From the NCBI GenBank assembly GCA_965153355.1, contig OZ231127.1, positions 72,292,001 to 72,356,000 on the forward strand: a stretch of 64,000 nt of DNA. Reading direction: 5' to 3'. The position numbers were made by a program, and so were the translations under genes. The number at the start of each line of letters is the position of its first letter. Positions within the stretch are counted from its first letter, which is position 1. Shown here one piece after another: positions 1 through 13,470 of the stretch. The notes under the pieces are model-generated. The model was not told where the DNA came from. It saw only the letters and a list, made by a program, of their open reading frames with translations, and did no database searches. Source of the DNA: Flaccisagitta enflata. Taxonomy: Eukaryota > Chaetognatha > Sagittoidea > Aphragmophora.

Positions 1-639
1 AGGAAAAATGAATTACTATCTTGCTCATAGATATATCAACAAAATGGGTATTAGTCGTTTTATTGACATAGAATTTGTAAAAAAAAAACTTCCAGACTCC
101 AGAGTATATCAAAATCTTAGTATTGCATTTTTAAGGTTTCAACAATTACCCGGGTATGAATTTTCTAATCATTTTGACACAGATGTTTAGTATAAATGCA
201 TGACAACTCTCCCCTTCTTATATGTTTTTTAGATTATTCTGTGATAAATGCTATGTGCTTCCTTTTGCTTCATTTGCAATGCCAATGACTCAATGGGGTC
301 GAAATCAACCAAGAAAATGTAGTTAGTGTATGGCCATACTTTGAGGACCGAAAATTTGATGAAAAAAAGCCTTTAATCTACTCTTTGTTGCTCAGACAAG
401 AAACAAACAAGAGACCTAATAGATTAATTTTACCATTTTTCAATTGGGATATTTACTTTGTTTTGCTTGTCAATTCTATAGAACTTCAACTAACAGGATG
501 TGGTTTGCGGCATTTGATCAGAAATTTGAAGTAGTTTCAGAATCTCACTGATTTTTAGGAAGATTTTTGATTCATAGTAGAGTTATTACTGTAAATGTTT
601 GTCGATATATGTGTGAGCTAGATAGTACGTTAAGAATTT
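1..639. other. AT-rich flank, no gene seen
   Basis: Only short frames without recognisable domains are present, including a 60-codon one at 8-190 that matches no family I know. I see no tandem repeats or RNA gene. Confidence 0.5.
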
Positions 640-1205
640 GAATTGTACAATAAAGATTCAAAGTACAGTAGATTCCATCTAGACTTGAGATAACGGGGGC
701 AAGCATTATGGAAAGACAAATCAACATAGGGGAGTGATATTTAGAATATAAACTAATAAAAGAATGTTTTGTTACCCATGATAGCTGGTTGCCATGGAAA
801 AACATTTCCATGTATTCTCACAAAAATATCAACATTTTGAGAAATTTTTTCAGGGAACATTGCTTACACATCATCATCGTTGGCTGCTGCTAGGAGCGTA
901 ACTATGTGTGACGCCCCTAGCAACGGCAACGAGCCATATTCTTACAGAACATACTGAAAGTTGTGCAAATTTGATTTTAAGCAATGTTCAAAAAAATTCT
1001 CAAAATATTGATATTTTTGCGAGAATACATGGAAATGTGTTTCCATGGCAACCAGCTATCATGGGGAATAAACCATCCTTTTATTAGTCTATATTCCAAA
1101 TATCACCCCCCTGGCTTCATTTGTCTTTCCTCAATGCTTGCCCCCGTTATCCCAAGTCTAGACGGAATCTACTGTATACAATCCTTGAAGTATACAACAC
1201 AAATA
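640..1205. mobile_element. Long inverted-repeat (foldback/MITE-like) element
   Basis: Two arms of roughly 210 bp (about 640-850 and 985-1205) are reverse complements of each other around a spacer of about 130 bp. Shared landmarks are TTCCATGTATTCTC, CATGATAGCTGGTTGCCATG, GGGGGCAAGCATT and CAGTAGATTCC. Arm identity is high but imperfect. No transposase is present, so it is non-autonomous. The superfamily is not determined because clean target duplications were not recognised at the blurred outer edges. Confidence 0.75.
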
Positions 1206-1227
1206 GAAGTCTTTGAAAAAACAAATG

Positions 1228-1424
1228 ACGCCGGGTTACAATATTCAGCGGACGGATGGGTAGGTCCGTGCGACCTCCATACACACCCTCACACATTCGC
1301 GGTGTCTAAAATGCGCGCTTTCACACTTTCAACTCATGCATTATGGACCAATGGACAGACTTATAGATGGACAGACCAACGGGTAAACAAAGCCTCATAT
1401 AAAGTCGCGAGTCTGCGACTAAGA
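1228..1424 (+). mobile_element. Degenerate copy of the AGTCGCG hairpin family (H1)
   Basis: The segment has scattered GGACCAATGGACAGAC-type repeats, then AAAGCCTCATATAAAGTCGCGAG and a closing TGCGACTAAGA. This matches the 3' half of the family described at 54226-54434. The 5' end (CAAGGCCGG) is no longer recognisable, so this is an old copy. Confidence 0.5.
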
Positions 1425-1958
1425 TGCTTCACCAGGGAAGTTTACTTGCAGGGTAGGCACTAGGCAGGGACAAAATTAGAATAATCTACTGAGAGCTATG
1501 ATGACTGGTTTGTTGACTCAGGTTGGAGTTGCTTTTTGAAGGCCAAAAATAACTCTGGCTAGAAAGACAGGCATGACGTTAAAGTGGAACAAGGCCAGAT
1601 ACACAATTAATAAGAAGTCGCTGGCAGGTGGGTAGGGGCAGTATTGTGCAGAACAGGGGGGGGGGAGGACTGAGTTGTGGCTGGACAATGGCAGTAATTC
1701 TCAAAAATCACTATTTCAAACGATTTCGTTTCCTCCAAAATTTCGCGTTACCAAGGGACACAGCCTCTTTGAGAATCGCTTAGCCAGCGATTAAGACAGC
1801 TAATCTATAAACAGAAAGAAAAGAATGCAGGTGAAACAGGGCTTGTCTAAAATCAAACAAGCAATATAAGAGTCACTTCTTAAAAGAAATCTTTCCGAGA
1901 AATGCCACTGATAACATGTCAATAATTCTCAGAACTGGAATTAACTAGAATTTCGATC

Positions 1959-2007
<49 letters not shown>

Positions 2008-4128
2008 CACGAACACTCTTTCAGTTTCTACTTTCTACTGAGTCATTCGTCTTCGACATGCTGTATGTTAACAATTGTATTAAACTTATTTTCTTCAGTG
2101 TTGCCACGTCGCTCATTCTTACGAATAAAGGAAATACTTTTGCTTCATTTCATCGAGTTTTGGCTGATTTTTACTGCCACTCATCGATCACAGATCACCA
2201 GGTAGATTATATAAATTGATGTATGTTTGCATAACGTAATTGTTTAAAATAGCGCAGTCGATTAAGTTTAATCATGTCGCCAACAAATTTTAAATGTTAT
2301 TCTTTGGATCTAAGACGGTGCTAAGAAGACCATAGAAAGACCATAGAAAGTCTCAATGGGAGCTCAAGTGTGATCCGACGCCCTTCGGTCTCAACATCAT
2401 TTTGTATTTAATGAAAACGCCACTATGGCTAAGCGCATGTGTTGGGCTAGTGACCTTTTCCGGTCGAAAATAGCGCGTTCCAACAAGATTCAAGATTTGT
2501 CGGGAAGAAAGTCGAAGATAGTTTTAGACTTTTTGACATATTCCCGAAAAACATGGTTTTCATTTTATGAAAAAGTTTGGAAACTTGATCGACCAAATGT
2601 GGCCTCCACACAGTGTTTCCTGACTAATTGTGGTTGCTAACAAACAAACGTACAGCTGCCACCAAAACTTTTACACAAAAATATTCGCTGATGATTGCAT
2701 TGTTCATAGAGAGAAAGAAAAAAAACTTTCCTAAACGATATCTGTCAAAATCTATTTTTGTTACATTTTGGTCAAAAAAGTAAGAATTTTGAGACCTAAT
2801 CGCACAGCCTCAAAAACATAAAACTTGACATGTTACTTGATCGCATAATGAACCGTTTCTTTGAGCCATCGTTGATCTACCAGATCTTACAGAAGAATTG
2901 ATATGAAAAAAATGGTCCTTTACCGTCCAAGCAGGCGACAGCAGGCGACGATTCCGTAGTGATGAGAAAGAACAAAATTTGTTCTGTCGTTATCAGCCAC
3001 CAAAATTTGCGGGACTTTGCGGGAAAGGTCGTGACAGACGATTGAAATAAATGCATTTTAATTACCCTAAGAAAAAAAAAACTACCGGGACAGCGTTTGT
3101 GTCTCCCGGTTTCTATGATGTTTCTTAGTAACCAAAAAATTTAAGGGTCAATTCTTTAAACTGGAGCAACGATCCTCAGTCGAAAATCATCCTTTAGCTC
3201 AGTTGTTTATACCGACTATGATGAATGAGAGTATAGTCTGAACGCCTCATTTTTGAACGTAACTTTTTCATAGAATAGAATGAATTCTGAAGAAATACGA
3301 AGTATGAAAACACTTCAGAACTGGTTATTTGTCACTCTCGGAGCCTCCCTCAATTTTGCTGGGTTTTGACTCTGACCTGAAACTCTGTGCTCCAATGAAA
3401 TAAGCAGGGTAAGTAAATTTGATGCCATTTAATGCTAAGCAGAATGTTCTACAACAAATATTTTTTAAGTAATGATTTTTTAAAGATTTTTTAACGAAAA
3501 ATTTAAATTGAATTTGTAAATTTTTTTTTTTTTAAATAGGATCAAAAAATTAGTGTATTTTTGTTTGTTTGAGTATGATAATACATGAAAAAATGTTTAT
3601 CAGCATAGCTGCTCATCTATGAGGGTGTTTTTGAGTATAATAGCTCATTAAGCTCATTTAGCTCAGTTTTTTTTTCTGATTTGAATGCGATAGATAAATC
3701 AATGTTTTGATCCATATCTGAGCATGCAAATACAAGAAAGCATATCAGTGAGCATAGCAACTCACCTATGTAAGTGATTTTGAGCATTTTTGCACAGCTA
3801 GCTTATTTGGCTCATTCCTATTTTTCCTTGATTTTCAATTCAATCAATACATACAATGGCTATTAAAAAATTTAGTGATTGAAGATAAAAGCTTGATGGC
3901 TAATGCTAACGACTTTTTTCCTCACGGCGATAGACGCCATTACTGGTAAACTTAATGAAGCGCAATTTAATGAGTTGGAAAACAGTACTTTACAACGAAA
4001 AATCTAATAAGGACAAGAGCCTTGGAAGCTCTAACTGTAAATGTAACATGTCCAACTAATCCTCCCCCGTTCCCATTTATTTCCCATCATCTATTCTTTT
4101 AATCAGGCAGTCAAACCTGCTTGGTAAG
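1425..4128. other. Intergenic region upstream of the beta-helix/MYND gene
   Basis: It holds a (CT)n tract of about 42 bp at 1963-2004. A degenerate direct repeat lies at about 3590-3680 and 3735-3815, both with AGCATAGC..CTCA and TTTGAG followed by AGCTCATTT-like words. An AT-rich promoter-proximal stretch follows. No RNA gene was recognised. A possible small exon at 2099-2201 is not accepted. Confidence 0.5.
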
Positions 4129-6327
4129 ATGGATCTTTATGCTTTTTGGGAGAACGCACTTGAGATGAGATTCAGGTCAGGAATGCAAGTCGCCGAGGAA
4201 GAAGGTGTGTGGACCAATCCCGCCTTTGCATCGTCCTCAGATTACGACGATCCAACGGCCTTAACTCTACGACATCCCGACAACGTCATCGTCGTCACCA
4301 GTCGGGATGACTTCCCTCGCTTACCCGGCGAAAAATTGAGATGCGATCACCCAAAATACGCATTTGAGGCAATCAATAACATCTTGAAATCCTCCACTGG
4401 TTCTACGGGCGTCTCTGTAGTGATTGACGAGGGCAATTTCGCGAGCGCTTTTCCTATCAGATGTTCTCAGAATTCCACTGAGTCCAGCCATCTTTCCGTT
4501 GATATTGTAGGCATAAAGTTGGTCGTTTGGATATGCCTAGATCGTTGCAAAACCACCATCGATAAAAAAGTCAATCTTCATCTGCGAAATGTTGTCATCG
4601 TGCAAGACAATGCGTTGAGTGTCTCAATTTTTCCTAGTTTCGAGATCACAAATGGCAATGGTCTTTTTCTGAAAAACGTCCGCTTTACAAAATCGGCAAG
4701 AAGCTGCATCAAAGTTACCAATGCAAATTCGAAAGTAGAGTTGGAAAAATGCTACTGGTCTCAATGCAAACAACTATTCATGGTCGAAGAGGGCGATTTG
4801 CTGATGAAAGAGTGTTGCGTCAAGGCTAGCCAATTCACAGAATTGATTGGAAACGTAGAAAACGGGAAAATCACAGTAATGAGGACGTCGTTTACAATCG
4901 CGCACAATTTTCTAATATTTTTGGTCAATAGTGAGGGTTTTTTTGACGGATGTGAATTCGCCAGATTCAATGGCGGATTAATCAGCGGATTGACCGATGA
5001 CAACAACCCCGCAATATGTATCCGCTCCAAGAGTAGAGTTGCCATTACTGGATCCACTTTTCAGAATCTCGATATGGCGATTAAGATACAGAATCAATCA
5101 ACGGTTGAGTTGCAGAGTTGCCGCGTCTTAAACTGTCCCGTGGGCATTGATAGTAGCTTTTCCAACGACATTTCTATTGACGGGAGTAAATTCCTTCTTT
5201 GTCCAGTGTTGATCAGGATGGCTCACAACGCAAAAGGCAAGTTGACATACAGAGAAAACATGTTTTCAGATGGCAAACCAAGGATCGTGATGGATTCAGT
5301 CTCCAAGGCAAACTTTGAGATTGAGCTTGACCTGTTCGAAATCACTCTTCAGGAAAACATCTGCAGTCTACCCTCTAAAGAGAAAAATCGCAAGGCTAGA
5401 GATGGATTTGTGGTGCTTAAAGTGTGTTATTTCTGTCGAACCACTGAAGAATTAGCGAACGCCTTTAATAAGGCAAAGAGAGCTGATAACGCTTCATCTG
5501 CAACTGTCGAAGGTGAGATCAATGAATCCGGCGCTCATACATCCCGGACAAATTCCAGTAATGCCAACAATAAGGGAAAAGGCAAAGGAAAGGGCAAAGG
5601 CAAGGGAAAAAACAAAAATCGATCAAAGCCCACCACCGCCAGCAACGGCAACGGCGCAGCGGGAATCAGAGATGTTCAGCCAAATACGGGCATAACCGAG
5701 GACATAGTTGGCGCCATAAGTGGTATGACCTTAGGTGGACATGCCACAACTGATGCACCTAAAGTCGAACAAGATGTCCAACCAAATACCAAGGGAGGGG
5801 AAAAAGAAACATCAAATGGAGAAATTGCATGGGCAAAAACAAAACGTAAAGAAGCAGCAAATGGAAATTCAGCAAATGAAGATGACAAATTAGTCCACTC
5901 GGGTACAGTTGGCGCAAAGGTGGATAGTCATTCCCCCGAGGGAGCTAAAGACGTGAGTCGACGTAACGTCTCGACAAATCACAATCAATCCAACCCAGAT
6001 GGAGAGAAAGAAACATGTTCACATGAACATCCAACAAATGTCGGTGTGTCAGCCGAGACCAAAGTTTTTGGTCTTCCTCACGCCCCGACTGAAGTATCAA
6101 CGACGAATGGCGAAGTGGAATACAACCATCCTCCCCATGGCTGTTCCCCAAAGACTATAGCTACAACAAGCAAAGCAACGACGGACGGCGAGGACGAAAC
6201 CGAGCGTTTAAAACAATTCAAGTACTGCGCGAGATGCAAAGTAGTATGTTACTGCTCTCGTAAATGCCAAAAAGACGATTGGCCAAGTCATAAACTAATT
6301 TGTGCCGAATTGAAATCTAATCATTGA
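4129..6327 (+). CDS. Beta-helix-like protein with a split C-terminal MYND zinc finger
   Basis: This is an intact 732-codon frame without introns. The start ATG is in a good context (A at -3, G at +4). Residues about 90-410 show 20-25-residue repeats of short beta strands alternating with N/G/S turns (for example LFLKNVRFTKSA, VELEKCYWSQCK, VAITGSTFQNLD, VELQSCRVLNCP), typical of right-handed parallel beta-helix folds. The C-terminus carries CARC(K)VVCYC, CQKDDW and a final HKLIC, which gives six MYND ligands: C700, C703, C709, C713, H721, C725. The missing first pair fits CYFC at C433/C436. Between them lies a polar insert of 263 residues with a Lys-Gly run (482-496) and repeated DVQPNT (515-520, 549-554) and GEKET motifs. 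MYND fingers normally bind proline-rich peptides. The function of this protein is unknown. There is no signal peptide or membrane segment, so it is probably intracellular. The fold and finger are seen from sequence pattern. The pairing of the split finger is inference. Confidence 0.88.
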   Translation: MDLYAFWENALEMRFRSGMQVAEEEGVWTNPAFASSSDYDDPTALTLRHPDNVIVVTSRDDFPRLPGEKLRCDHPKYAFEAINNILKSSTGSTGVSVVIDEGNFASAFPIRCSQNSTESSHLSVDIVGIKLVVWICLDRCKTTIDKKVNLHLRNVVIVQDNALSVSIFPSFEITNGNGLFLKNVRFTKSARSCIKVTNANSKVELEKCYWSQCKQLFMVEEGDLLMKECCVKASQFTELIGNVENGKITVMRTSFTIAHNFLIFLVNSEGFFDGCEFARFNGGLISGLTDDNNPAICIRSKSRVAITGSTFQNLDMAIKIQNQSTVELQSCRVLNCPVGIDSSFSNDISIDGSKFLLCPVLIRMAHNAKGKLTYRENMFSDGKPRIVMDSVSKANFEIELDLFEITLQENICSLPSKEKNRKARDGFVVLKVCYFCRTTEELANAFNKAKRADNASSATVEGEINESGAHTSRTNSSNANNKGKGKGKGKGKGKNKNRSKPTTASNGNGAAGIRDVQPNTGITEDIVGAISGMTLGGHATTDAPKVEQDVQPNTKGGEKETSNGEIAWAKTKRKEAANGNSANEDDKLVHSGTVGAKVDSHSPEGAKDVSRRNVSTNHNQSNPDGEKETCSHEHPTNVGVSAETKVFGLPHAPTEVSTTNGEVEYNHPPHGCSPKTIATTSKATTDGEDETERLKQFKYCARCKVVCYCSRKCQKDDWPSHKLICAELKSNH

Positions 6328-8363
<2,036 letters not shown>

Positions 8364-8449
8364 AAAAGCAATCCTGGGCAAGTCCTTGGAAAAACTTTGT
8401 TTGCTTACCAGGAATTTTACAAACGGGCGCTGAGGGAGCAGGCGTCACT

Positions 8450-8450
<1 letters not shown>

Positions 8451-8540
<90 letters not shown>

Positions 8541-8596
8541 GCAACAACAAAAAATCAGCAACCACTAAAAAAACAAAACAAAAAACAATATCATCA

Positions 8597-8671
<75 letters not shown>

Positions 8672-8705
8672 CGGAAACACCAACAAGAACAACAACAACA
8701 ACAGC

Positions 8706-8776
<71 letters not shown>

Positions 8777-8801
8777 CCACAACAACAGCAACAACAACAG
8801 C

Positions 8802-8844
<43 letters not shown>

Positions 8845-9007
8845 TGAACAACAACAACAACACCAACAAAATCAAAAACAACAACAACAACAACAGCAAC
8901 AACTACAACAACAACAACAACAACAATAAATAACAACAACAACAAATAACAACAACAACAACAACAACAACAACAAACAACAACAACAACAACAACAGCA
9001 ACAACAT
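8451..9007. repeat. Long interrupted (AAC)n microsatellite
   Basis: About 550 bp of AAC units carry scattered AGC, ACC and AAT interruptions and one AT-rich break near 8553-8597. The poly-Asn/Thr and poly-Val/Leu frames are translations of this repeat, not genes. Confidence 0.97.
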
Positions 9008-9179
9008 TGCTTCGTTGAGGACAATCACAGAAGAACACTGATAGGGACATAGAGAGTCTGGGCGAGAAAGGATTAGGGGAGAAAGGAAAGTGTGACACTA
9101 CGCCTGGGGACGAAGCAACAGTAACAATAACAACTAAGGATTTACGAAAAGAAAAATAAAGATGGAAACGGAGAAGATA

Positions 9180-9381
9180 TAAGAAGGAAGGAAAGGGGAA
9201 AAGAAAAGAAAAGGAAAGAAAGGAAAGGAAAGGAAAGGAAGAAAGGGTAAAGGAAAGGGAAAGGAAAGGGAAAGGGAAAGGGAAAGGAAAGGGAAAGGGA
9301 AAGGAAAAGGAAAGAAAGGGAAAGGAAAGGGAAAGGGAAAGGAAAGGGAAAGGAAAGGAAAAGGAAAGGGAAAGGAAAGGG
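9180..9381. repeat. (GGGAAA/GGAAA)n purine minisatellite
   Basis: A pure purine strand with alternating AAAGG and AAAGGG units. It is a strong polypurine/polypyrimidine tract, and all frames are low complexity. Confidence 0.95.
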
Positions 9382-9464
9382 GTGCGATGACTGAGGAGGG
9401 AGATGTTAAAGGCGTGGAAAGTAACAGAGACTGCATAAAGGGGGAGGGGAAGTGGGAAGGGTAG

Positions 9465-9635
9465 AGATTGATGGGCCTCGAGACTAGGATATGGGGCTTG
9501 AGGCTGAGATTTGGGCCTCGAGACTGGGAATTGAGGGGGGGGGGTACGCTGAAGAAGAGGAAGAAGAAGAAAATTCCCAATAAGTGTGAAAGCATAGGTC
9601 ATCGACCCCTTCGGGGCCGTTGCCCAAAAACCCAA
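9465..9635. mobile_element. Interspersed repeat with 'GGCC..CGGGGCCGTTGCC' end
   Basis: TGGGCCTCGAGACT words repeat at the left. The segment ends with AAAGCATAGGTCATCG and GGGGCCGTTGCCCAAAAAC. Related sequence occurs at 40225-40500 and its end module at 55556-55610. No TIR was recognised. This is a dispersed repeat of unknown class. Confidence 0.55.
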
Positions 9636-10231
9636 TTATTGTTGAACGTTTAAAAACCGCATCGAAATGATTATCATGGGAGAATTCTCAGAACACTTAA
9701 TGCTTAGGTGAAGCTTATATTATGCTAGTCTTAACCAGAAGTACCAAGATCGATTTTTTCAAAATCATTTTTCTGACAGAATCTGTAGGTTTCGTCACTC
9801 TTTGGCATTTGGTAAGAAAAATTGCTCCCATCGAATCCCCTATTCGACAACCCATTCAGACAAGATTTTGGACCAAACAGCTGAGTGAAAAAAAAGAAAT
9901 TAATCATAGGTAAATAAAACAATTAAAAGAGTGAGGTTCATCATTTCAGATGAAAGAGAAAAAGTGATAAGAATGCCAAATCAGAAAAATGAAAATTAAA
10001 GAACAAACAGACGGACCACGGGTCTGGGCCATTACTAACAGGGTGTGCGAAATTATCCGGACTTGCTCCATTGAAAGAAAACCATACTTAGAAGTGACCC
10101 AGCACAATGAAATTTGAGCTATAGTACCCCAACTAGTTATGCTAGAAGCAAGAATTGATTGTAGGTATTTTTTAAATTCCTTGTCACTATGGGAGTTAAA
10201 TAATTTGAAGCAAAGATTTTGATTTTGACAG
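9636..10231. other. Unique AT-rich DNA
   Basis: No gene, RNA or repeat was recognised in this stretch. Confidence 0.45.
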
Positions 10232-10519
10232 GATTTTATTAATGAATGAATGAATGAATGAATGAATGAATGAATGAATGAATGAATGAATGAATGAATG
10301 GTTACATGAATGAGCTTTGTGTGTGTTTTATTTGGCAGAGGTTATTTTGGCGCGTTACCCTTTCTCCAGCTTGTTGCTCTGTCACCTTTTGGGTTTTAGT
10401 GTCTCTGCCGTCTCGACCCTTAACCTTGGATTCGGATTTTTACCTTGGTCAAAACGGGTCATTTCTAAAAACTTCAAAACTTTTTTCTCGCTTGGGTTTT
10501 TATTTCTTTTTTATCCGTT

Positions 10520-10762
10520 TTGAGTCGCTTCTTGCTATGTGACTCAATAAGAGGCTGTGTCCGTAGAAAGAAAGGTCGGTAACGCGAAATTCTGGATATC
10601 TGCTGAACCTGAAATAATTATTTCTAAGCATTACGGCCCCTGCCCAACGACGTTACAGCCCTACCCACCCACATACTTCTCCTGCCCAACCGCATTTCTG
10701 CCCCTGCCCACCCGCAAGCGACTTCTTGTTGACCGTGTATCGCTGTATCAGGCCTTGCTTTT
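10520..10762 (-). mobile_element. AGTCGCTT-family element (F3a) inside duplicate A
   Basis: The subterminal GAGTCGCTT and the inverse CAAGCGACTT lie near opposite ends. The segment reads into CTGCCCAACC/CTGCCCACCC blocks and ends AGGCCTTGCTTTT. Read in reverse, this gives the AAGGCC-type 5' end shared with the AGTCGCG and GGTGCGA families. Sister copies are at 49466-49689 and 47316-47537. Confidence 0.6.
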
Positions 10763-10964
10763 AATCTCGCGACTCTTTAATCTTTTTCCGCCCGTCCATT
10801 GTTCCATTGGTCCGTTGGTCCGTTGGTCTGCCACGCTCGTTTTGAAAAGTGTGAAAACGCACATTTAAGACACTGCGGTTGTGAGTGTGTATGTTGGGGG
10901 GGGGGGAGTTGTTTTTCATCCTTCATTCAAATGAACGCAGAATGAAGTAAAGACACCATCAAAT

Positions 10965-11557
10965 TACTATCTTCACAAATAAAATCTTTCCGCACATTTT
11001 TACATATATCTCTGGTTATTTTGGACCAATCTTTAAAAAATTGGTGACTAAATTAAAGCTCTGCAAATTTGCAAGCAGTCTGCGCAAACCGCATCTCTCT
11101 AACTCAACGCGATCAAAAGTTATTCAACTTTGAATGAAATATTTGAATTTCGCCTTTGCATTCCACACAATCTTCAAATGATATCACTTCACACTTTTCT
11201 TAATTACTTCTAAACAAATGGAGCTAGATAGATGCGGTTTGCGTAGACCGCTTGCAAATTTGAAGAACTTCATTTATGTCACCTATTTTTCCCTGATTTG
11301 TTGAGTCTCTTTAGAGCTATAAGTATAAACATAGAGAAAGAGCAGATCAAGAAAATGGCGTGAATGGTTTGGGACAGCATCACTTAAGAGTACCTGAAGA
11401 AGCTCAAGGAATCGCTACCTGAAAAAATGGCGGCCGTGATTCAGTCAGGGGATGCACACACTTAATACTGATTGCCTTGCGATCAACTGGTATTCCTTAA
11501 CTAGTCAACAGACACGCTCATTTTCGAGGTGGAAAGATTTTTTTTGTGAAGATAGTA
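10965..11557. mobile_element. 593-bp TA-flanked TIR element (MITE)
   Basis: The left end TACTATCTTCACAAA and right end TTTGTGAAGATAGTA are perfect 15-bp inverted repeats, including a TA on each side. It is absent from duplicate B, where the sequence reads straight into TACCATTAGCTGG. A second, 3'-damaged copy is at 19746-20332. The ends and TA target are typical of Tc1/mariner-derived MITEs. Confidence 0.9.
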
Positions 11558-11776
11558 CCATTAGCTGGAGTCAGGCCCGTCTTTTGTTGATACGCCCCTG
11601 CCCAGTGCCCATTCGTCTGTGACGATGTTGTGTCCCCGCATTACTTGTTTTCCTATGGATGGAAAAGTCGCTCATATACCTTATTCTATATTCATCCCAT
11701 ATCCGATATTTTTCTCGCCATTGGAAATTCTGTCTCGCAATTCTGTTGGTCCATCTTCTTTTTGGCCTTTATGCAA

Positions 11777-11802
11777 AAAATAATAACAACAACAACAAAA
11801 AT

Positions 11803-11835
<33 letters not shown>

Positions 11836-11861
11836 AACAATAATATGAACAACAATATAAA

Positions 11862-11912
<51 letters not shown>

Positions 11913-12019
11913 CTAATAAATAACAATATAATAATAACAATAATAATAACAATAACAATAATAACAACTATTAATAATTCACAATAAATAAATAAATAAT
12001 AACAATAACAAATAAATAA

Positions 12020-12072
<53 letters not shown>

Positions 12073-12077
12073 CTGCA
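11777..12077. repeat. Interrupted (AAC)n/(AAT)n microsatellite
   Basis: About 300 bp of AAC units with AAT/AATAA interruptions lie in duplicate A. The same position in duplicate B (about 50112-50148) has under 40 bp, so the tract changed length several-fold after duplication. Confidence 0.95.
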
Positions 12078-12529
12078 AAAACAGCAACAATATCTATGAG
12101 CATCATCGCATGTTTTTTTAACTGTGGTGTTCTTTTTTTCTTTTTTTTCTTTTTTTTTTTAAGAAAAGATACTGAGAGGCAGATCCTGAGAGACAGGTGG
12201 ACGGTGCAGGGCAGCAGGTAACTTCCCGCCAAATGATACAGGTGGAAACAACGTAATGTTGCTGTAAGATATAAGATTTAAATTCTGGACAATGTTTTAG
12301 AAAGGTTTAATGAAATTGAATTGATATTTCCAAACACAGAATTATATCGTTTTCCTCTGTATCATTTGGTGAGGAAAGTATAATTTCATATGCATCTACA
12401 GGTAGGCTGACTGACAGACAAATAGACAGACTTGCAGAATGACGAACAAATAGTGAGGTAGAGAAGGGGGAGGATGTCAATGTATCTTCAGACATGGCGT
12501 CACAACAACATTAAAACGCGACAGAGGGG

Positions 12530-12566
<37 letters not shown>

Positions 12567-12772
12567 CCCAAGCTGGCTGCATTTGTGTACATCTTTCCCC
12601 GGGAGCGACTATCTTTAATTTTCTTTTTGTATTTTCTCCAAGAATTTATTCTCCTGTGTCTGCCTCACTCATTTTGAGTTGAATTGTTTTACCTGTTGAT
12701 ATTTGCTCTCTTTGTAACCACCTGAATTTCTTAGATTCTGCTATCACATTCGTATCTTCAATCATTTCATAG

Positions 12773-12879
12773 TACAGTTAAAAATCGCAATAATGGATAT
12801 CGTGATCAAGGGATGAGTATGATGTTGGCCGATTTATAGGTGGATTTCTGTCACTCTTTGGTCCATTATTGCAACAGTA
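12773..12879. mobile_element. Small TA-flanked TIR element (CAGTT family) in duplicate A
   Basis: It starts TACAGTTAAAAATCGCAATA and ends CCATTATTGCAACAGTA. It contains the ATAGGTGGATTTCTGTCA word shared by the CAGTTGAACCCCGC family. The duplicate is at 51459-51570. Confidence 0.75.
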
Positions 12880-12925
12880 TGTGTTATTTGTGGCTTCTTT
12901 TTTTTTTTTTCCTTATTAATTATTT

Positions 12926-13436
12926 TTCTTTCTGTCTTTCCTCCTGTCATTATTTCCTTTCTCGATCTTTCTCCCTATCCATTTGCTTCTTTTTTTCTCC
13001 TCTCCTCTCCGCCTTCCCTTTCTCGCTCATCTTTGCTTTATTTTCCCTTGATTTATCTTTTATTTCATTCATTCAGTTTCACCTTAATGAGGCGCCGTAG
13101 CAACCATCGCTGCCGACTCTCCGCCATTGCCGGCACCGGCGCCAACTGTGCGACCACCGCCACCACCGCTGCTACCGTTGCCACCACCACCACCATCACC
13201 ACCACAACCACCACCCCCACCACCCCCCCCACCCCCCCCCACCACCACCACCCCCACCACCACCACCACCACCACCACCACCACCACCACCATAACCACC
13301 GCCACCGCCGCCACCACCACCGCCACCACCACCACCATCACCACCCCCATCGCCACCGCCACTTCACTTCTTTATCGCATCTTTATTCTCTTTCTTTCAT
13401 TAAAATTCCTCACTCTGTCTCAGTCTCTCTCTGTCT

Positions 13437-13470
<34 letters not shown>

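Larger units (their letters stand above)
10232..12925. repeat. Segmental duplicate, copy A
   Basis: This segment is a clear duplicate of 49113-51610. Both begin in an (AATG)n tract, followed by GTTACATGAATGAGCTTTGT, the ANAGGCTGTGTCCGTAGAAAG block, the CTGCCCAACC block, the ACCATTAGCTGGAGTCAGGC block, an AAC microsatellite, and a small TIR element. Copy A carries a private 593-bp insertion (10965-11557) and a much longer AAC tract. No conserved coding frame survives between the copies. Confidence 0.9.

Noticed and set aside
8-190. 60-codon open frame at the window start
   Set aside because: No domain, no splice context, and AT-rich sequence. It is not distinguishable from chance.
2099-2201. 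Possible exon flanked by TTTTCTTCAG and CACCAG|GTAGAT after a CT tract
   Set aside because: Two frames are open by chance over 103 nt, the peptide resembles no known domain, and there is no adjoining gene.
3190-3260. tRNA-like start (TTTAGCTCAGTTG)
   Set aside because: A box-A-like word is present, but there is no box B and no foldable cloverleaf. I found no tRNA gene in the window.
8397-8933. Poly-Asn/Thr 'protein' of 178 codons
   Set aside because: Pure translation of an AAC microsatellite. No flanking domain or conserved start.
12537-12565. CT tract in duplicate A tested as an acceptor tract
   Set aside because: It belongs to the duplicated repeat (also 50588-50640), and no exon with conserved frame follows in either copy.
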